DNA of 64,000 nucleotides from JAABRU01 sp050180235 (GTDB lineage: Bacteria > Desulfobacterota > Desulfobacteria > Desulfobacterales > Desulfococcaceae). Under the pieces are notes generated by a model. The model was not told the origin of the DNA, did no database searches, and worked only from the letters and a program-made list of their open reading frames with translations. The position numbers and the translations under genes are program-made. The DNA lies in contig JBFXEJ010000006.1 in NCBI GenBank assembly GCA_050180235.1, forward strand, positions 47,176 to 111,175. Direction: 5' to 3'. Shown here piece after piece: positions 34,759-43,152 of the stretch; the stretch's first letter is position 1; every line of letters starts with the position of its first letter.

Positions 34759-36162
34759 ATGACGAGGATTTTTCTCTGCCATGCCAAGGAGGATATACAG
34801 GCTGTCAGAAATCTGTATGAAAAACTGAGACATGCGGGATTCGCTCCCTGGCTGGATGAAGAAGATATTCTGGCAGGCCAGAATCCGGATTATGAAATAC
34901 GGCAAACAATTACGGAACAGATTGATTTTGTCCTCATTTGTCTGTCCAGGACTTCCGTGCAGAAACGGGGATATGTGAACAAGGAGATTAAATGGGCTCT
35001 GGATCGGCAGGATGAAATGCAGCCGGGAGATATTTTTACCATTCCTGTAAAACTGGAAACCTGTGATCTGCCTTTTCATCTGCGGGAAAGGTTTCCCGTT
35101 GATTTGTCTGCGCCGGACGGATTTGAGAAACTGCTGAAATCCCTGCGGCATCAAAGCGGAAAGATGCAAGGGCCGGAAGGAGAAAATGCCTGTGAAATAT
35201 CCGGCTCCAATCCCTTCCACGTAGGCGGCGCAGTTCCAGTCCATTTGTTTTATGGCAGAAAAGATATTTTGCGGACAGTCAGAAACCGCATCGCCGGGCC
35301 TGTGCTTCAGTCTGTTTCCATTGTGGGCGAAAGGCGCATGGGCAAATCTTCTTTGCTGAATTATGTGAAAAATGAATTTGTCAAAGACCTGCCGCAGAAA
35401 TACCTGATCATTTATCTGGATTTGATGATAGGATATTGCCATAGCAGAAAAGGGCTTATGCAGGCATTGCGAAGGGAACTCAGCAAATCATGGCGGCAGC
35501 CCTGGCCAGAATCCGAAGATGGCAATCTGTCTGTTTTTGATTTTGTTTTGGAAGACTTGCAGGCTGAAAACATCCGGCTTGTGCTGTGTCTGGATGAAAT
35601 GGAAAATTTGACCAAACGCCCTGCTGAATTTGATGATCTGCTGGAAGACTGGCGGGCAAATGCCCAGATGGGAAGAATGGCAATTATTACAGCATCCAAT
35701 ATGCCTTTGGCTGATTTATGCAAAAAATATAATCTCATTTCCCCGTTTGACAATATTTTCATCCAGCAGTACCTGGGATTGTCAGAATATGAGGAATGGA
35801 AAAATTTCATAAAAAATCAGATGCCTGTAAGCACTAATGATGTAAGTTTTATTGAACAGACAGCGGGCGGACATCCCTTTTTTACGCAGATGACAGCATA
35901 TTATTTATGGGAAATGAAGGCAAAAGGGAATGTTGATTATGGTCAACTGAAAACAGAGTTGAAAGAGCAGATGCGTCCCCATTTGCAATATCTTTGGAAT
36001 AAGCTGAATGATTGTGAAAAATCCGCATTGTGGTATTGTGCAGGAAAATCTTCTGTAAAACCTGCTGAATCTGTGTTAACCCGTATGAAATTGCGGGGCA
36101 TTTTGAGAAACGGAAAGCCGTTTTCCGATATTTTTGAGGAATTCATACTGTCTGAACCATGA
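34759..36162 (+). CDS. TIR-domain AAA/STAND-like ATPase, candidate antiphage effector
   Basis: A protein of 467 residues. The start at 34759 (MTRIFLCHAKED) is chosen because AAGGA lies eight bases upstream and the TIR fold begins there; an ATG 18 bases earlier is possible. The TIR domain (about 1-125) shows TRIFLCHAKEDIQAVRNLY, AGFAPWLDEEDILAGQN and LSRTSVQKRGYVNKEI, with E76 as a candidate NADase glutamate. The ATPase domain (about 160-390) has Walker A GERRMGKS (190-197), Walker B LVLCLDEMENL and a sensor-like IITASNMPL. A C-terminal helical part ends in ILRNGKPFSDIFEEF. The layout resembles TIR-NTPase defence proteins that degrade NAD on phage sensing, but no sensor repeats follow. Partnership with the next gene is inferred. 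Confidence 0.8.
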   Translation: MTRIFLCHAKEDIQAVRNLYEKLRHAGFAPWLDEEDILAGQNPDYEIRQTITEQIDFVLICLSRTSVQKRGYVNKEIKWALDRQDEMQPGDIFTIPVKLETCDLPFHLRERFPVDLSAPDGFEKLLKSLRHQSGKMQGPEGENACEISGSNPFHVGGAVPVHLFYGRKDILRTVRNRIAGPVLQSVSIVGERRMGKSSLLNYVKNEFVKDLPQKYLIIYLDLMIGYCHSRKGLMQALRRELSKSWRQPWPESEDGNLSVFDFVLEDLQAENIRLVLCLDEMENLTKRPAEFDDLLEDWRANAQMGRMAIITASNMPLADLCKKYNLISPFDNIFIQQYLGLSEYEEWKNFIKNQMPVSTNDVSFIEQTAGGHPFFTQMTAYYLWEMKAKGNVDYGQLKTELKEQMRPHLQYLWNKLNDCEKSALWYCAGKSSVKPAESVLTRMKLRGILRNGKPFSDIFEEFILSEP

Positions 36163-36574
36163 TTTTCAGGATTAAAGGATTTGCATGATTTTTTAATCCT
36201 GTTTATCCCTTAATCATGTGAATCATGGTTCAGACAAATTTAAACCGTATGACATTGCGGGGTATTTTGAGAAACGGAAAGCCGTTTTCCAATGTTTTTG
36301 AAGAATTCATACTGTCTGAACCATGATTTTCAGGATTAAAGGATTTGTATGATTTTTTAATCCTGTTAATCCCTTAATCAGGTGAATCAGGGTTCAGACA
36401 AATTTAAACCGTATGACATTGCGGGGAATTTTGAGAAATGGAAAGCCGTTTTCCGATATTTTTGAAGAATTCATACTGTCTGAACCCTGATTCACATGAT
36501 TAAAGGAATTGCATGATTTTTTAATCCTGTTAATCCCTTAATCATGTGAATCAGGGTTCAGACAAATGACAAAT
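36083..36574. repeat. 164-bp tandem triplication covering the gene's 3' end
   Basis: Three units start at 36083, 36247 and 36411, exactly 164 bp apart. Each carries the coding end of the TIR-ATPase (LRGILRNGKPFS...EEFILSEP plus stop) followed by a palindrome with CTGAACC...GGTTCAG arms and GGATTAAAGGATT. Units 2 and 3 lie after the stop codon, so they are untranslated copies of the gene's C-terminus. Differences between units are few. Confidence 0.85.
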
Positions 36575-39029
36575 GAAAAGAGACCGCACCATGAAACAAC
36601 CCGAACTCCACCCCAATTTTTTCCTGGCCTGCCTGCAACTGATTTATTGGGTATTTTTCAGACCCTTTACCTTCAAAGAATATATTGATAGATTTCTGGA
36701 TGAAAACGGCAGACTCCTGCTGTGGAATAGCCTGAAACAAAAAACTTTCCGGCGTTTTCTTGCCGTTGCTTTTACAACGGCTGCGGTCAGCCCTTGGATT
36801 TTCTGTTTCCCGGTGCTGTTGCTGCAAAAAAATTATCTGAATTTATCGCAAGAATCCCCATTGAAAATCTCTGTATTAGCCATGTCTTGGGCTTTATCGC
36901 AAATGGGAACGATTATCTTATTGTCCAGCTTTATCTCCCACTGGCAAGATGCAGAAACACCTGCCCAAAAAATAAGAAGGGAAATAAAAGCTGGCATTCT
37001 TTCATTTTTGGCTTTTTGGGGGGCATTGATCGCTATTTGGGTTATAGTTTCATCAAGTAAGGCCGGAGGTATTCAACTAGATGGAATTCCTTTCGGAATT
37101 CCTTTGGGTGTTGCTTTGGGTGTTGCTTTCGGTGTTGCTTTCGGTGTTGCTTTCGGTGTTGCTAAAGGAGTTGCTGAAGGAATTGCTTTAGGCGTTGCTT
37201 TTGATGTTGCTTTCGGTGTTGTTTTAGGCGTTATTTTAAGCGTTATTTTAGGCGTTTTTTTCGGAGTAAATTTAGGAGCCGCTTTCGGCATTACTGTCGG
37301 TTTATCATCTGTTTCCAGCCAATTATTTTTTCATTTCCGCATTTATCTTTACTTATTCGAGAATCCCTGCCACCTTTTATCCCTCTTCATTCACCGCCTC
37401 TATCCCGACCTTACCCTCGTCGCCCTGAAATTCTCCCCGGTCTTCTGGGACGAAAAAATATATTTCCCCCTGCCCTATCTGGACACCATGCTCCGGCAGG
37501 CGTACAGAATTGATCCAAAAGAAGGCATGAAGCGGATTCAGCATGTGGCCCAGTCCTTCCGAAAAGAAAAATATGCCAATTCTGTCCTTGCATGGATTAC
37601 CGCAGATACCCTCGCACAGACAGACAGCACAAACTCCTTGATTCAGAATATAAAATCAATTAACTGGCTTCCTGAAAATCTGGAAACTCTTGGCAAAGAC
37701 ACAGCAGAAATTTTTCCGAATTTGCAGGCAATCTGCAAAGGTCTTGAATCTTCACTGAATACAGATTTATACAGCCGCCGTCTTGGGTTAAGAAACTCCA
37801 TTGAACAGCTTGATACCCTGAACAACCGCCTCAGATTTCTCGGAAGGCTCGCAACAGAACGCTGGCTGCCCGTGATTGAGAAATGGCACAAAGTCATATC
37901 CGAAGAACTCTTAACTCTTTCTGATTCTGACAATCATGTACAATTGTCAGAAAACCCTTATCAGACAGGCAACCCTCTTCAGCTTATCCGAAGCAGCTTA
38001 TTCAAAGGACGGACAGCGTTAAGGGATACCATCGCAAAAGCACTTCTTGAAAAGCACCGCCCCACCATTGTCTTGCACGGCCCCCGGCGCATGGGCAAAA
38101 CCTCTTTTCTGCTTCAACTGCCTGCTTTGCTTCCGGGCAACACCATCCCGGTTTTTGCTGATTTGCAACGCCCTGCCTTTGTTCAGGATACAGCCTCGTT
38201 TTTATATTCGCTTGCAAGGGCAATCAGCAGTGATTCCAGACCGTACCGGATTATCATACCTTCGCCTGAATTTTCTTTTTTTGCAAATTCTCCATTCAGA
38301 GCTTTTGAGGACTGGTTAGACAAATACGCTTTGCCCAAATTGCAGCATTTCAATATCCTGCTTACTTTTGATGAATTTGAAAATTTGGGAAAAGCCATTG
38401 AAAAAGGAAAAATCAGCACTGATCTTCTGGATGAAATCCGGCATCTGATCCAGCATCAGACACAAATGGCATTTCTGTTTGCAGGGGTAAAAACAATGGA
38501 AGATTTGGGGCGGGACTGGTCTTCCTATTTCATCAATATCAAACCGGTTCCCATAGGTTATCTTTTGCCGGATGAGGCGCATGAACTGATTGTCAATCCT
38601 GACAAAAATGCCGATTTCACTTTACGGTATGATGAAAAAATCACAACCCGGATTATGGACATGACCCAATGCCATCCCTATCTTGTGCAGCTTGTCTGTT
38701 CTGCCATTGTGGAGGAAGTCAATCTTGCAAAAACAAAACTGGCGGATGCTGAAATTCTGGGAAAAGCGGTAATCCGTGCCCTGCACCAGGGCGAACCCTA
38801 TTTCCGCAATGTATGGGATGAAATGGCAGGCGATGACGGACAGGAAATTTTACGGCAGATTGCTTTGTCAGAATCACCCCTGAATTTGCCTGATACAGAC
38901 ACAAACATACAGAAAGCCCTGGCGCAGATGGTGAAACTCAAAGTCCTAAGCAAAACCGAAGGGAAATACAGCGTGGAAGTTCCTTTGGTAAAACAGTGGA
39001 TTGTGGAACTGGCTCCGGTGAAGGGCTAA
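36573..39029 (+). CDS. Membrane-anchored STAND/AAA ATPase with glycine-rich repeat segment
   Basis: A protein of 818 residues; an ATG at 36591 is an alternative start. The N-terminal part has several hydrophobic segments (about 15-35, 55-85, 100-120, 145-165). Residues 170-245 form a long Gly-Val-Ala-Phe/Leu repeat (GVAFGVAFGVAFGVAKGVAE) encoded by 12-bp repeats, likely packed membrane helices of glycine-zipper type. A linker with helices follows, then an ATPase: Walker A GPRRMGKTS (about 503), Walker B ILLTFDEFENL (about 595) and the HPYLVQLVC motif. The ATPase is a distant paralogue of the one in the upstream TIR gene, sharing RRMGK(S/T) and DE-EN. Membrane pore plus NTP-binding suggests a defence role. 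Confidence 0.75.
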   Translation: MKRDRTMKQPELHPNFFLACLQLIYWVFFRPFTFKEYIDRFLDENGRLLLWNSLKQKTFRRFLAVAFTTAAVSPWIFCFPVLLLQKNYLNLSQESPLKISVLAMSWALSQMGTIILLSSFISHWQDAETPAQKIRREIKAGILSFLAFWGALIAIWVIVSSSKAGGIQLDGIPFGIPLGVALGVAFGVAFGVAFGVAKGVAEGIALGVAFDVAFGVVLGVILSVILGVFFGVNLGAAFGITVGLSSVSSQLFFHFRIYLYLFENPCHLLSLFIHRLYPDLTLVALKFSPVFWDEKIYFPLPYLDTMLRQAYRIDPKEGMKRIQHVAQSFRKEKYANSVLAWITADTLAQTDSTNSLIQNIKSINWLPENLETLGKDTAEIFPNLQAICKGLESSLNTDLYSRRLGLRNSIEQLDTLNNRLRFLGRLATERWLPVIEKWHKVISEELLTLSDSDNHVQLSENPYQTGNPLQLIRSSLFKGRTALRDTIAKALLEKHRPTIVLHGPRRMGKTSFLLQLPALLPGNTIPVFADLQRPAFVQDTASFLYSLARAISSDSRPYRIIIPSPEFSFFANSPFRAFEDWLDKYALPKLQHFNILLTFDEFENLGKAIEKGKISTDLLDEIRHLIQHQTQMAFLFAGVKTMEDLGRDWSSYFINIKPVPIGYLLPDEAHELIVNPDKNADFTLRYDEKITTRIMDMTQCHPYLVQLVCSAIVEEVNLAKTKLADAEILGKAVIRALHQGEPYFRNVWDEMAGDDGQEILRQIALSESPLNLPDTDTNIQKALAQMVKLKVLSKTEGKYSVEVPLVKQWIVELAPVKG
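37100..37290. repeat. 12-bp coding repeat array
   Basis: Repeats of GGTGTTGCTTTC and close variants (GGCGTTGCTTTT, GGTGTTGTTTTA) encode the Gly-Val-Ala-Phe/Leu segment of the membrane ATPase. The central units are identical at the DNA level and later ones diverge. Such arrays can change in length by slippage. Confidence 0.85.
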
Positions 39030-39288
39030 AGAATCCAAAACAGAAAGTTTGGGACTGTCAAATGATTCCAGAAATAATCGTAAACTTTCAGTTCGGCATT
39101 CCTGCTGTAATCTTCAGGACAAAATTGACAGTGCCACACAAGTAATGCTGAATTGAATTTCCAAATAAAATAACAGTCTGAATGGATATGATTATCCTCT
39201 TTTGGTAGTGGGGCAAAACTGTTGACAGTCTGTTTTTAACCGCAGAGTCACACAGAGTCTTTTTCTGTGCAAAATTCAGGTTAAAAAA

Positions 39289-39446
39289 ATAGTAGTGGGT
39301 CAAACCGGCTGATGATGCGGAAAAAACTCTCCATCCCCTGAGGAGGGGCGGGGGGGAAAGAGTGTATAACTTCATGGCATTTTCCCCTCCCCTGACCCCT
39401 CCCGCCGGGGAGGGGAATTTCAGAATCAACTGATTTGACCCACTAT
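39289..39446. repeat. TGGGTCAAA-bounded repeat element
   Basis: It begins ATAGTAGTGGGTCAAACCGG and ends GATTTGACCCACTAT, so the ends are inverted repeats. The GC-rich interior has GGAGGGGCGGGGG and CCCCTCCCGCCGGGGAGGGG stems. A shorter relative is at 60112-60188, and further TTTGACCCACT motifs follow at 39470 and 39596. The whole gap 39030-39646 has no gene. Confidence 0.7.
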
Positions 39447-39646
39447 CAAAAAAATCAACTGTTTTGACCCACTCTCCTCTTTTGGTAATGGGCCAAATCC
39501 GTTGATCATGCCTGATATATTACTAATTTATATTATTACATAAAATAACGATAATCCGTGTTACAGAATCCCGAAGGGATGACATTATAACCGGTTTGAC
39601 CCACTATCGAACCGTGCATACTGCACAGCAAATGCAATCAGTTTTT

Positions 39647-40909
39647 TTACACAATTTTTCCTGTAAGCAGATGCAGGTTCAGACCGCCGTGGAAAAGAGG
39701 ATGTTTTTGGAAAGAAAAAGGGAGGTTCCGGATCAGTTTCGGATCAGGGGCAATCAAAGCAAACTTCCATCCTTTGTATTTCCCGGCCAACTGGCGGCAG
39801 ATGGCCTGAAAAAGTTCCATGCTCTCTTCCGGATGCCCCAGGCGAAGTCCGTAAGGGGGATTGATAACCACAAGTCCGGTCTGATCCGTGAGTTCCGCAG
39901 GGGAAAAAGTGAAAAAATCCCGGAGTTTCGCCTGAATACGTGCAGAAAAAGGACTTTCCGAGATATTCTTTTTCAGATCATTGTATGCTTTTTCATCTGT
40001 ATCCGAGGCATAAATCAAAGGGCTTTTTTCTGTGAAAGAGAAATTTTTTTCCGCTTCCCTTCGGATATGCGCCCATCTGCCCGGCTGAAAAGAAGGCCAT
40101 TGCATAAACGCAAAATTCCGGAAAAATCCGGGCGGAGTACGCGTAATCTGCATGGCTGCCTCAAAGGAAAAGGTGCCGGTTCCGCACATGGGATCAATCA
40201 GTGGTTCCTGCCCGTCATATCCGGCAAGGTGCAATACTGCCGCTGCTGCGGTTTCCCGAAGCGGTGCATCTCCGCTGAATTTCCGGATTCCCCGTTTGTG
40301 CAGATGTTCCCCGGTGCTGTCAATGGAAACCGTAAACCGGTCATCCATCACCCTGATAAAAATTTGCTGGGGCAGGCCATCTGTTTTCTCCGTATTGGAT
40401 GAAGGGATTGGGGATTGGGGACTGGGGATTGGGGGCTTGGGGGGCAGTCCGTCTGACCTGTCTGTATTGGAGATCGGAAACATTTCTTTCATGCGTTTTG
40501 TGATACTTTGGCTGAAACGCTCTGCAATGGCTCCTGTGTGATAAAGCCGGGAATGCGTGGCAGTGATGCGGAATTCCGGCATTTTTCCCGGATGCAGATA
40601 CAGTTCCCAGGGAAAATCCTGAATAAAATATTCCAGTTGCGGAAATCCGGATGCCCTGAATTCACCGATACGCATGAGAATGCGGCTGGCTGTGCGCAGA
40701 TGCAGATTTGCCAGATACGCATCATGTACACGGGCTTTGAATGTCACGCCTCCCGGAACTGCCCGCGCTTCTTTTGAGGAAAGCGGGAGTGCCATGAGTT
40801 CATCAAAACAGAGTTTTTCCAGTCCCGGTGCTGCGACCATGAAAAAATCTTTTACTCTTCCGGTGACATGGCGTCTGATCCGTTTGGAAAGAGCGGATTC
40901 GGTTTTCAT
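39647..40909 (-). CDS. THUMP-domain 23S rRNA (guanine-N2) methyltransferase, RlmL/YcbY N-terminal type
   Basis: A protein of 420 residues, corresponding to the N-terminal methyltransferase half of E. coli RlmL (G2445-N2). It has an N-terminal ferredoxin-like and THUMP part (FFMVAAPGLEKLCFDELM, FKARVHDAYLANLHLRTASRIL), motif I DPMCGTGTFSFEAA, ASDTDEKAYNDLKKNI and the catalytic NPPYGLRLG. Between the THUMP strands is an insertion of about 38 residues that is rich in Pro and Ser (KPPIPSPQSPIPSS), encoded by GGGGATT-like repeats and flanked by the similar peptides NTDRSDGLP and NTEKTDGLP. The frame stays open, so the enzyme may tolerate it as a surface loop. Confidence 0.9.
   Translation of the reverse strand: MKTESALSKRIRRHVTGRVKDFFMVAAPGLEKLCFDELMALPLSSKEARAVPGGVTFKARVHDAYLANLHLRTASRILMRIGEFRASGFPQLEYFIQDFPWELYLHPGKMPEFRITATHSRLYHTGAIAERFSQSITKRMKEMFPISNTDRSDGLPPKPPIPSPQSPIPSSNTEKTDGLPQQIFIRVMDDRFTVSIDSTGEHLHKRGIRKFSGDAPLRETAAAAVLHLAGYDGQEPLIDPMCGTGTFSFEAAMQITRTPPGFFRNFAFMQWPSFQPGRWAHIRREAEKNFSFTEKSPLIYASDTDEKAYNDLKKNISESPFSARIQAKLRDFFTFSPAELTDQTGLVVINPPYGLRLGHPEESMELFQAICRQLAGKYKGWKFALIAPDPKLIRNLPFSFQKHPLFHGGLNLHLLTGKIV
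40404..40445. repeat. GGGGATT-type heptamer repeats inside the rRNA methyltransferase gene
   Basis: Five or so heptamers (GGATTGG, GGATTGG, GGACTGG, GGATTGG) lie in tandem. They are bounded by two similar stretches that each encode NT-(D/E)-(R/K)-(S/T)-DGLP, as if a repeat unit had expanded after a local duplication. Confidence 0.7.
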
Positions 40910-40911
40910 TA

Positions 40912-41847
40912 TTATTCTGCCTCTTCTGTGAGGATGCGGGGCATTTGTTTTTCGCCCTGCCTCACCTGTAAAAGAATAATGGAAACGATCACCAGAATGC
41001 CTCCGGCAATCTGTGGGATTTCCATGATTTCATTGAGAAAAATATAGGAAATGATTCCTGCTGTGATGGGTTCCAGAGTGGCTGTGATGCTGGCACGGGT
41101 GGCCCCTATAAGGCTGATGCCTTTGAGATAAAGACCAAAAGGCATGGCGGTTCCCATGAGAGCGATATACAGAATCCACAGCCACTGCACAGGGCTGTAG
41201 GAATGGGTAAAGGCTTCCAAAGGCGGATAAAAAATATTCCAGGGAATCGCGGCAAAGGCCAGAGCATAAAACAGAACTGTCCATGCCGGATAGCGGCGCA
41301 TTCCATATTCCCCCTGCAGGGAATACCAGGCAAAGGCCACAGCGGAAAGCAGCGCGCTGATTATGCCGACCCGGTTCATGGAAAGAATATCCAGCCGGTA
41401 TCCGCCCACAACCAGATAACAGCCCACTGCCGCGAGAATCAGGGCAGCGATGATTGCCATTTCCGGTTTTTGCCGTGCAAAAACAAAAGAATAAACCGCA
41501 ATGAGACCCGGAGCCATATACTGAATCAGCACTGCGGCTGCCACATTGATTTTGCTGATAGCCAGCAGATAGGTGAACTGCACAGATGCCATTGCGCCGG
41601 AGCCGAGAATAAGAAAATAAAAAATATCTTTAGATTTGATCCGGAGCAGTTCCCTGTGGCGCAGAAAAAACCACAGAAAAAGAACAGCCACAGCAGTGGT
41701 AATCCGCAACTGCACCACCTGAAACGGCGTGACCCCGTTCTGAAAAAGATATTTTGCCGCAGTTCCGGACACTGCCCAGAGCAGCGCGGCTGTGATAACG
41801 CAGGCATATCCCATGCCGGGATGTTTTGAAGATTCTGAAATATTCAT
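40912..41847 (-). CDS. EamA-family (DMT superfamily) transporter
   Basis: A protein of 311 residues from MNISESSKHPGMGY; the frame is open upstream but runs into repeat-like sequence. Ten hydrophobic segments are arranged as two EamA repeats, with typical entries ITAALLWAVSGTAAKYLF at the start of repeat 1, and ISALLSAVAFAWYSLQG plus ATLEPITAGIISYIFLNE in repeat 2. It is a metabolite exporter of unknown substrate. It is adjacent and parallel to the rRNA methyltransferase gene (three-base gap) and may be co-transcribed with it. No convincing ribosome site is visible at the start chosen. Confidence 0.85.
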   Translation of the reverse strand: MNISESSKHPGMGYACVITAALLWAVSGTAAKYLFQNGVTPFQVVQLRITTAVAVLFLWFFLRHRELLRIKSKDIFYFLILGSGAMASVQFTYLLAISKINVAAAVLIQYMAPGLIAVYSFVFARQKPEMAIIAALILAAVGCYLVVGGYRLDILSMNRVGIISALLSAVAFAWYSLQGEYGMRRYPAWTVLFYALAFAAIPWNIFYPPLEAFTHSYSPVQWLWILYIALMGTAMPFGLYLKGISLIGATRASITATLEPITAGIISYIFLNEIMEIPQIAGGILVIVSIILLQVRQGEKQMPRILTEEAE

Positions 41848-41898
41848 AAGTTGGGTTACTGGGTTCTGGTTAATTGGTTCTGATTTACTGCTTAGTGT

Positions 41899-42122
41899 TC
41901 CGTCAAAGTTTGGGTAGTGGGTCTGCACATACTGACAAAAAAATAACTGCTTAATATTATTATATTTTCAAAAATATACTGATTTTTGTCTATACATAAT
42001 AAATACAAACAGTTATACGATACATCCATGATACTGCTTATACTGATTATAAATAACATATTGATTTATATATTAAAAAAATCAGCATGAAAAGTCCCAC
42101 TACCAAAGTTTGAATGACGGTT
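41899..42122. repeat. AT-rich element bounded by CCGTC..AAAGTTTGGGTAGTGGG inverted repeats
   Basis: TTCCGTCAAAGTTTGGGTAG on the left is mirrored by CTACCAAAGTTTGAATGACG on the right with small gaps. The enclosed ~170 bp is very AT-rich and has no gene. It may be a non-autonomous transposable element. Confidence 0.55.
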
Positions 42123-42136
42123 TGTCTGCTGTCTTA

Positions 42137-42169
42137 AAACCCTAAGGGTCTTCAAGACCCTTAGGGTTT
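42137..42169. terminator. Perfect 33-bp palindrome
   Basis: AAACCCTAAGGGTCTT and AAGACCCTTAGGGTTT are perfect inverted repeats around one base. It could end transcription in either direction, or it could be a mobile short repeat. Confidence 0.5.
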
Positions 42170-42201
42170 CATACCCGTCATCTTAATCTTGACCGAACAT
42201 T

Positions 42202-42304
42202 AGGTGATTTCTGAAAATAAATATCCCGGTTCAGTTCACAGGTACAGGGCAAAAGCTGGAAGCTTTTGATACTTTGGCGGTATATTTTTTTCCGGAAATC
42301 ACCT
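42202..42304. repeat. ~103-bp palindromic MITE-like repeat (AGGTGATTT family), copy C
   Basis: AGGTGATTTCTGAAAATAAA at the left, GGAAATCACCT at the right, and CAAAAGCTGGAAGCTTTTG in the middle. The left half is almost identical to copy A. Confidence 0.8.
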
Positions 42305-42364
42305 CTGACACCTGACACCTGACACCTGATAACTGATAACTGATAACTGATAACTGATAACTGA
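42305..42364. repeat. Heptamer tandem repeats
   Basis: Three CTGACAC units are followed by four CTGATAA units, directly after the MITE-like copy C. Short heptanucleotide repeats of this kind are known in several large-genome bacteria. Confidence 0.85.
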
Positions 42365-42480
42365 CTCTCTATCGCACCAAATCCGCACAATGTCAAGGGG
42401 AATAATCTGATATTCCATTTGTTTTTGAATACTTATCAGGAGAAACCTGAAGATTTGCAAACTAAGGCAGAGTAATTTTA

Positions 42481-42789
42481 TTGCGGAAAATCAGACAGTC
42501 ATATCGGCAATGGGAAATATGGCACAATATTTATATCCGGATATTTCCTGAAATTCCTTTTCTGTCATTGACAGTATTGTGTTTTGGCTTTATAAAAAGA
42601 GATTTCGTAAACGTCAAAAATAAGCTGTTTTGTGAAAATGCGCATCTTCCGAGTGATATGGAAATTTGTATTTGTGATTGTGGGGATATTTGTCTGATAT
42701 TGGGCAATGGGGATAAACGGAAACCGTATAATCAGTGGTTGTACGACGACGATGATGATGAAAAAGAAGACCATACAAACAGTCATTAG
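42481..42789 (+). CDS. Hypothetical protein with acidic C-terminal tail
   Basis: A frame of up to 102 residues beginning at a TTG. The first half is not convincing, but the C-terminal half (DMEICICDCGDICLILGNGD, then KRKPYNQWLYDDDDDEKED) has a protein-like composition, with a run of five aspartates. Its end overlaps the ATG cluster of the following membrane protein. It could be the start of the same integron cassette. A later start is possible. The family is not recognised. Confidence 0.35.
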   Translation: MRKIRQSYRQWEIWHNIYIRIFPEIPFLSLTVLCFGFIKRDFVNVKNKLFCENAHLPSDMEICICDCGDICLILGNGDKRKPYNQWLYDDDDDEKEDHTNSH

Positions 42790-43135
42790 GTGGGTTGTAA
42801 TAATTCTTCTTGCAGGCGTATCATATCATTTATTAAATTATGCGATTTTCGCAGCTTGGGTTTCAGGTGGCCCGCCGAACGAATATCCAGAAGTATGGTC
42901 ATACATGTCATTGAAAAGCTTCTGCTTTGGGGTTAGTGCAGGACTCTTTTCAATCATTGCATTTTTGGCAAACGCAAAAGAGGTGAGTAAGATAAAAAGG
43001 ATAACTTGTTACATCCTTGCTCTTACAGCTTTTATTTCGTTTGTATTGCCTTTTGGATATAAGCATATAAAAATCGACTCGTGTTTAGATTCAGGCGGAA
43101 GATGGGAAAAAAGAACATTTAAGTGTATAAAATAA
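42752..43135 (+). CDS. Small multi-pass membrane protein (cassette gene)
   Basis: About 127 residues; three consecutive ATG codons at 42752, 42755 and 42758 make the exact start unclear and no strong ribosome site is visible. Three to four hydrophobic segments are seen (WVVIILLAGVSYHLLNYAIF, FCFGVSAGLFSIIAFLA, ITCYILALTAFISFVLPF). The end has CLDSGGRWEKRTFKCIK, a cysteine pair motif seen in small secreted or periplasmic loops of cassette proteins. It is followed 17 bp later by a well-formed attC site, so it is an integron gene cassette. The function is unknown. Confidence 0.6.
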   Translation: MMMKKKTIQTVIRWVVIILLAGVSYHLLNYAIFAAWVSGGPPNEYPEVWSYMSLKSFCFGVSAGLFSIIAFLANAKEVSKIKRITCYILALTAFISFVLPFGYKHIKIDSCLDSGGRWEKRTFKCIK

Positions 43136-43152
43136 AATAAATAACAAGATAC

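Noticed and set aside
36083..36574. 164-bp units considered as CRISPR-like or phage attachment repeats
   Set aside because: Units are contiguous, include coding sequence of the preceding gene and have no spacers or integrase nearby.
37073..37291. Pro/Lys/Ala-Thr repeat frame on the minus strand
   Set aside because: It is only the reverse reading of the 12-bp repeat array encoding the glycine-rich segment of the membrane ATPase.
42305..42364. Repeats considered as a CRISPR array
   Set aside because: Units are seven bases in direct tandem without spacers; no CRISPR array or cas gene is visible in the window.
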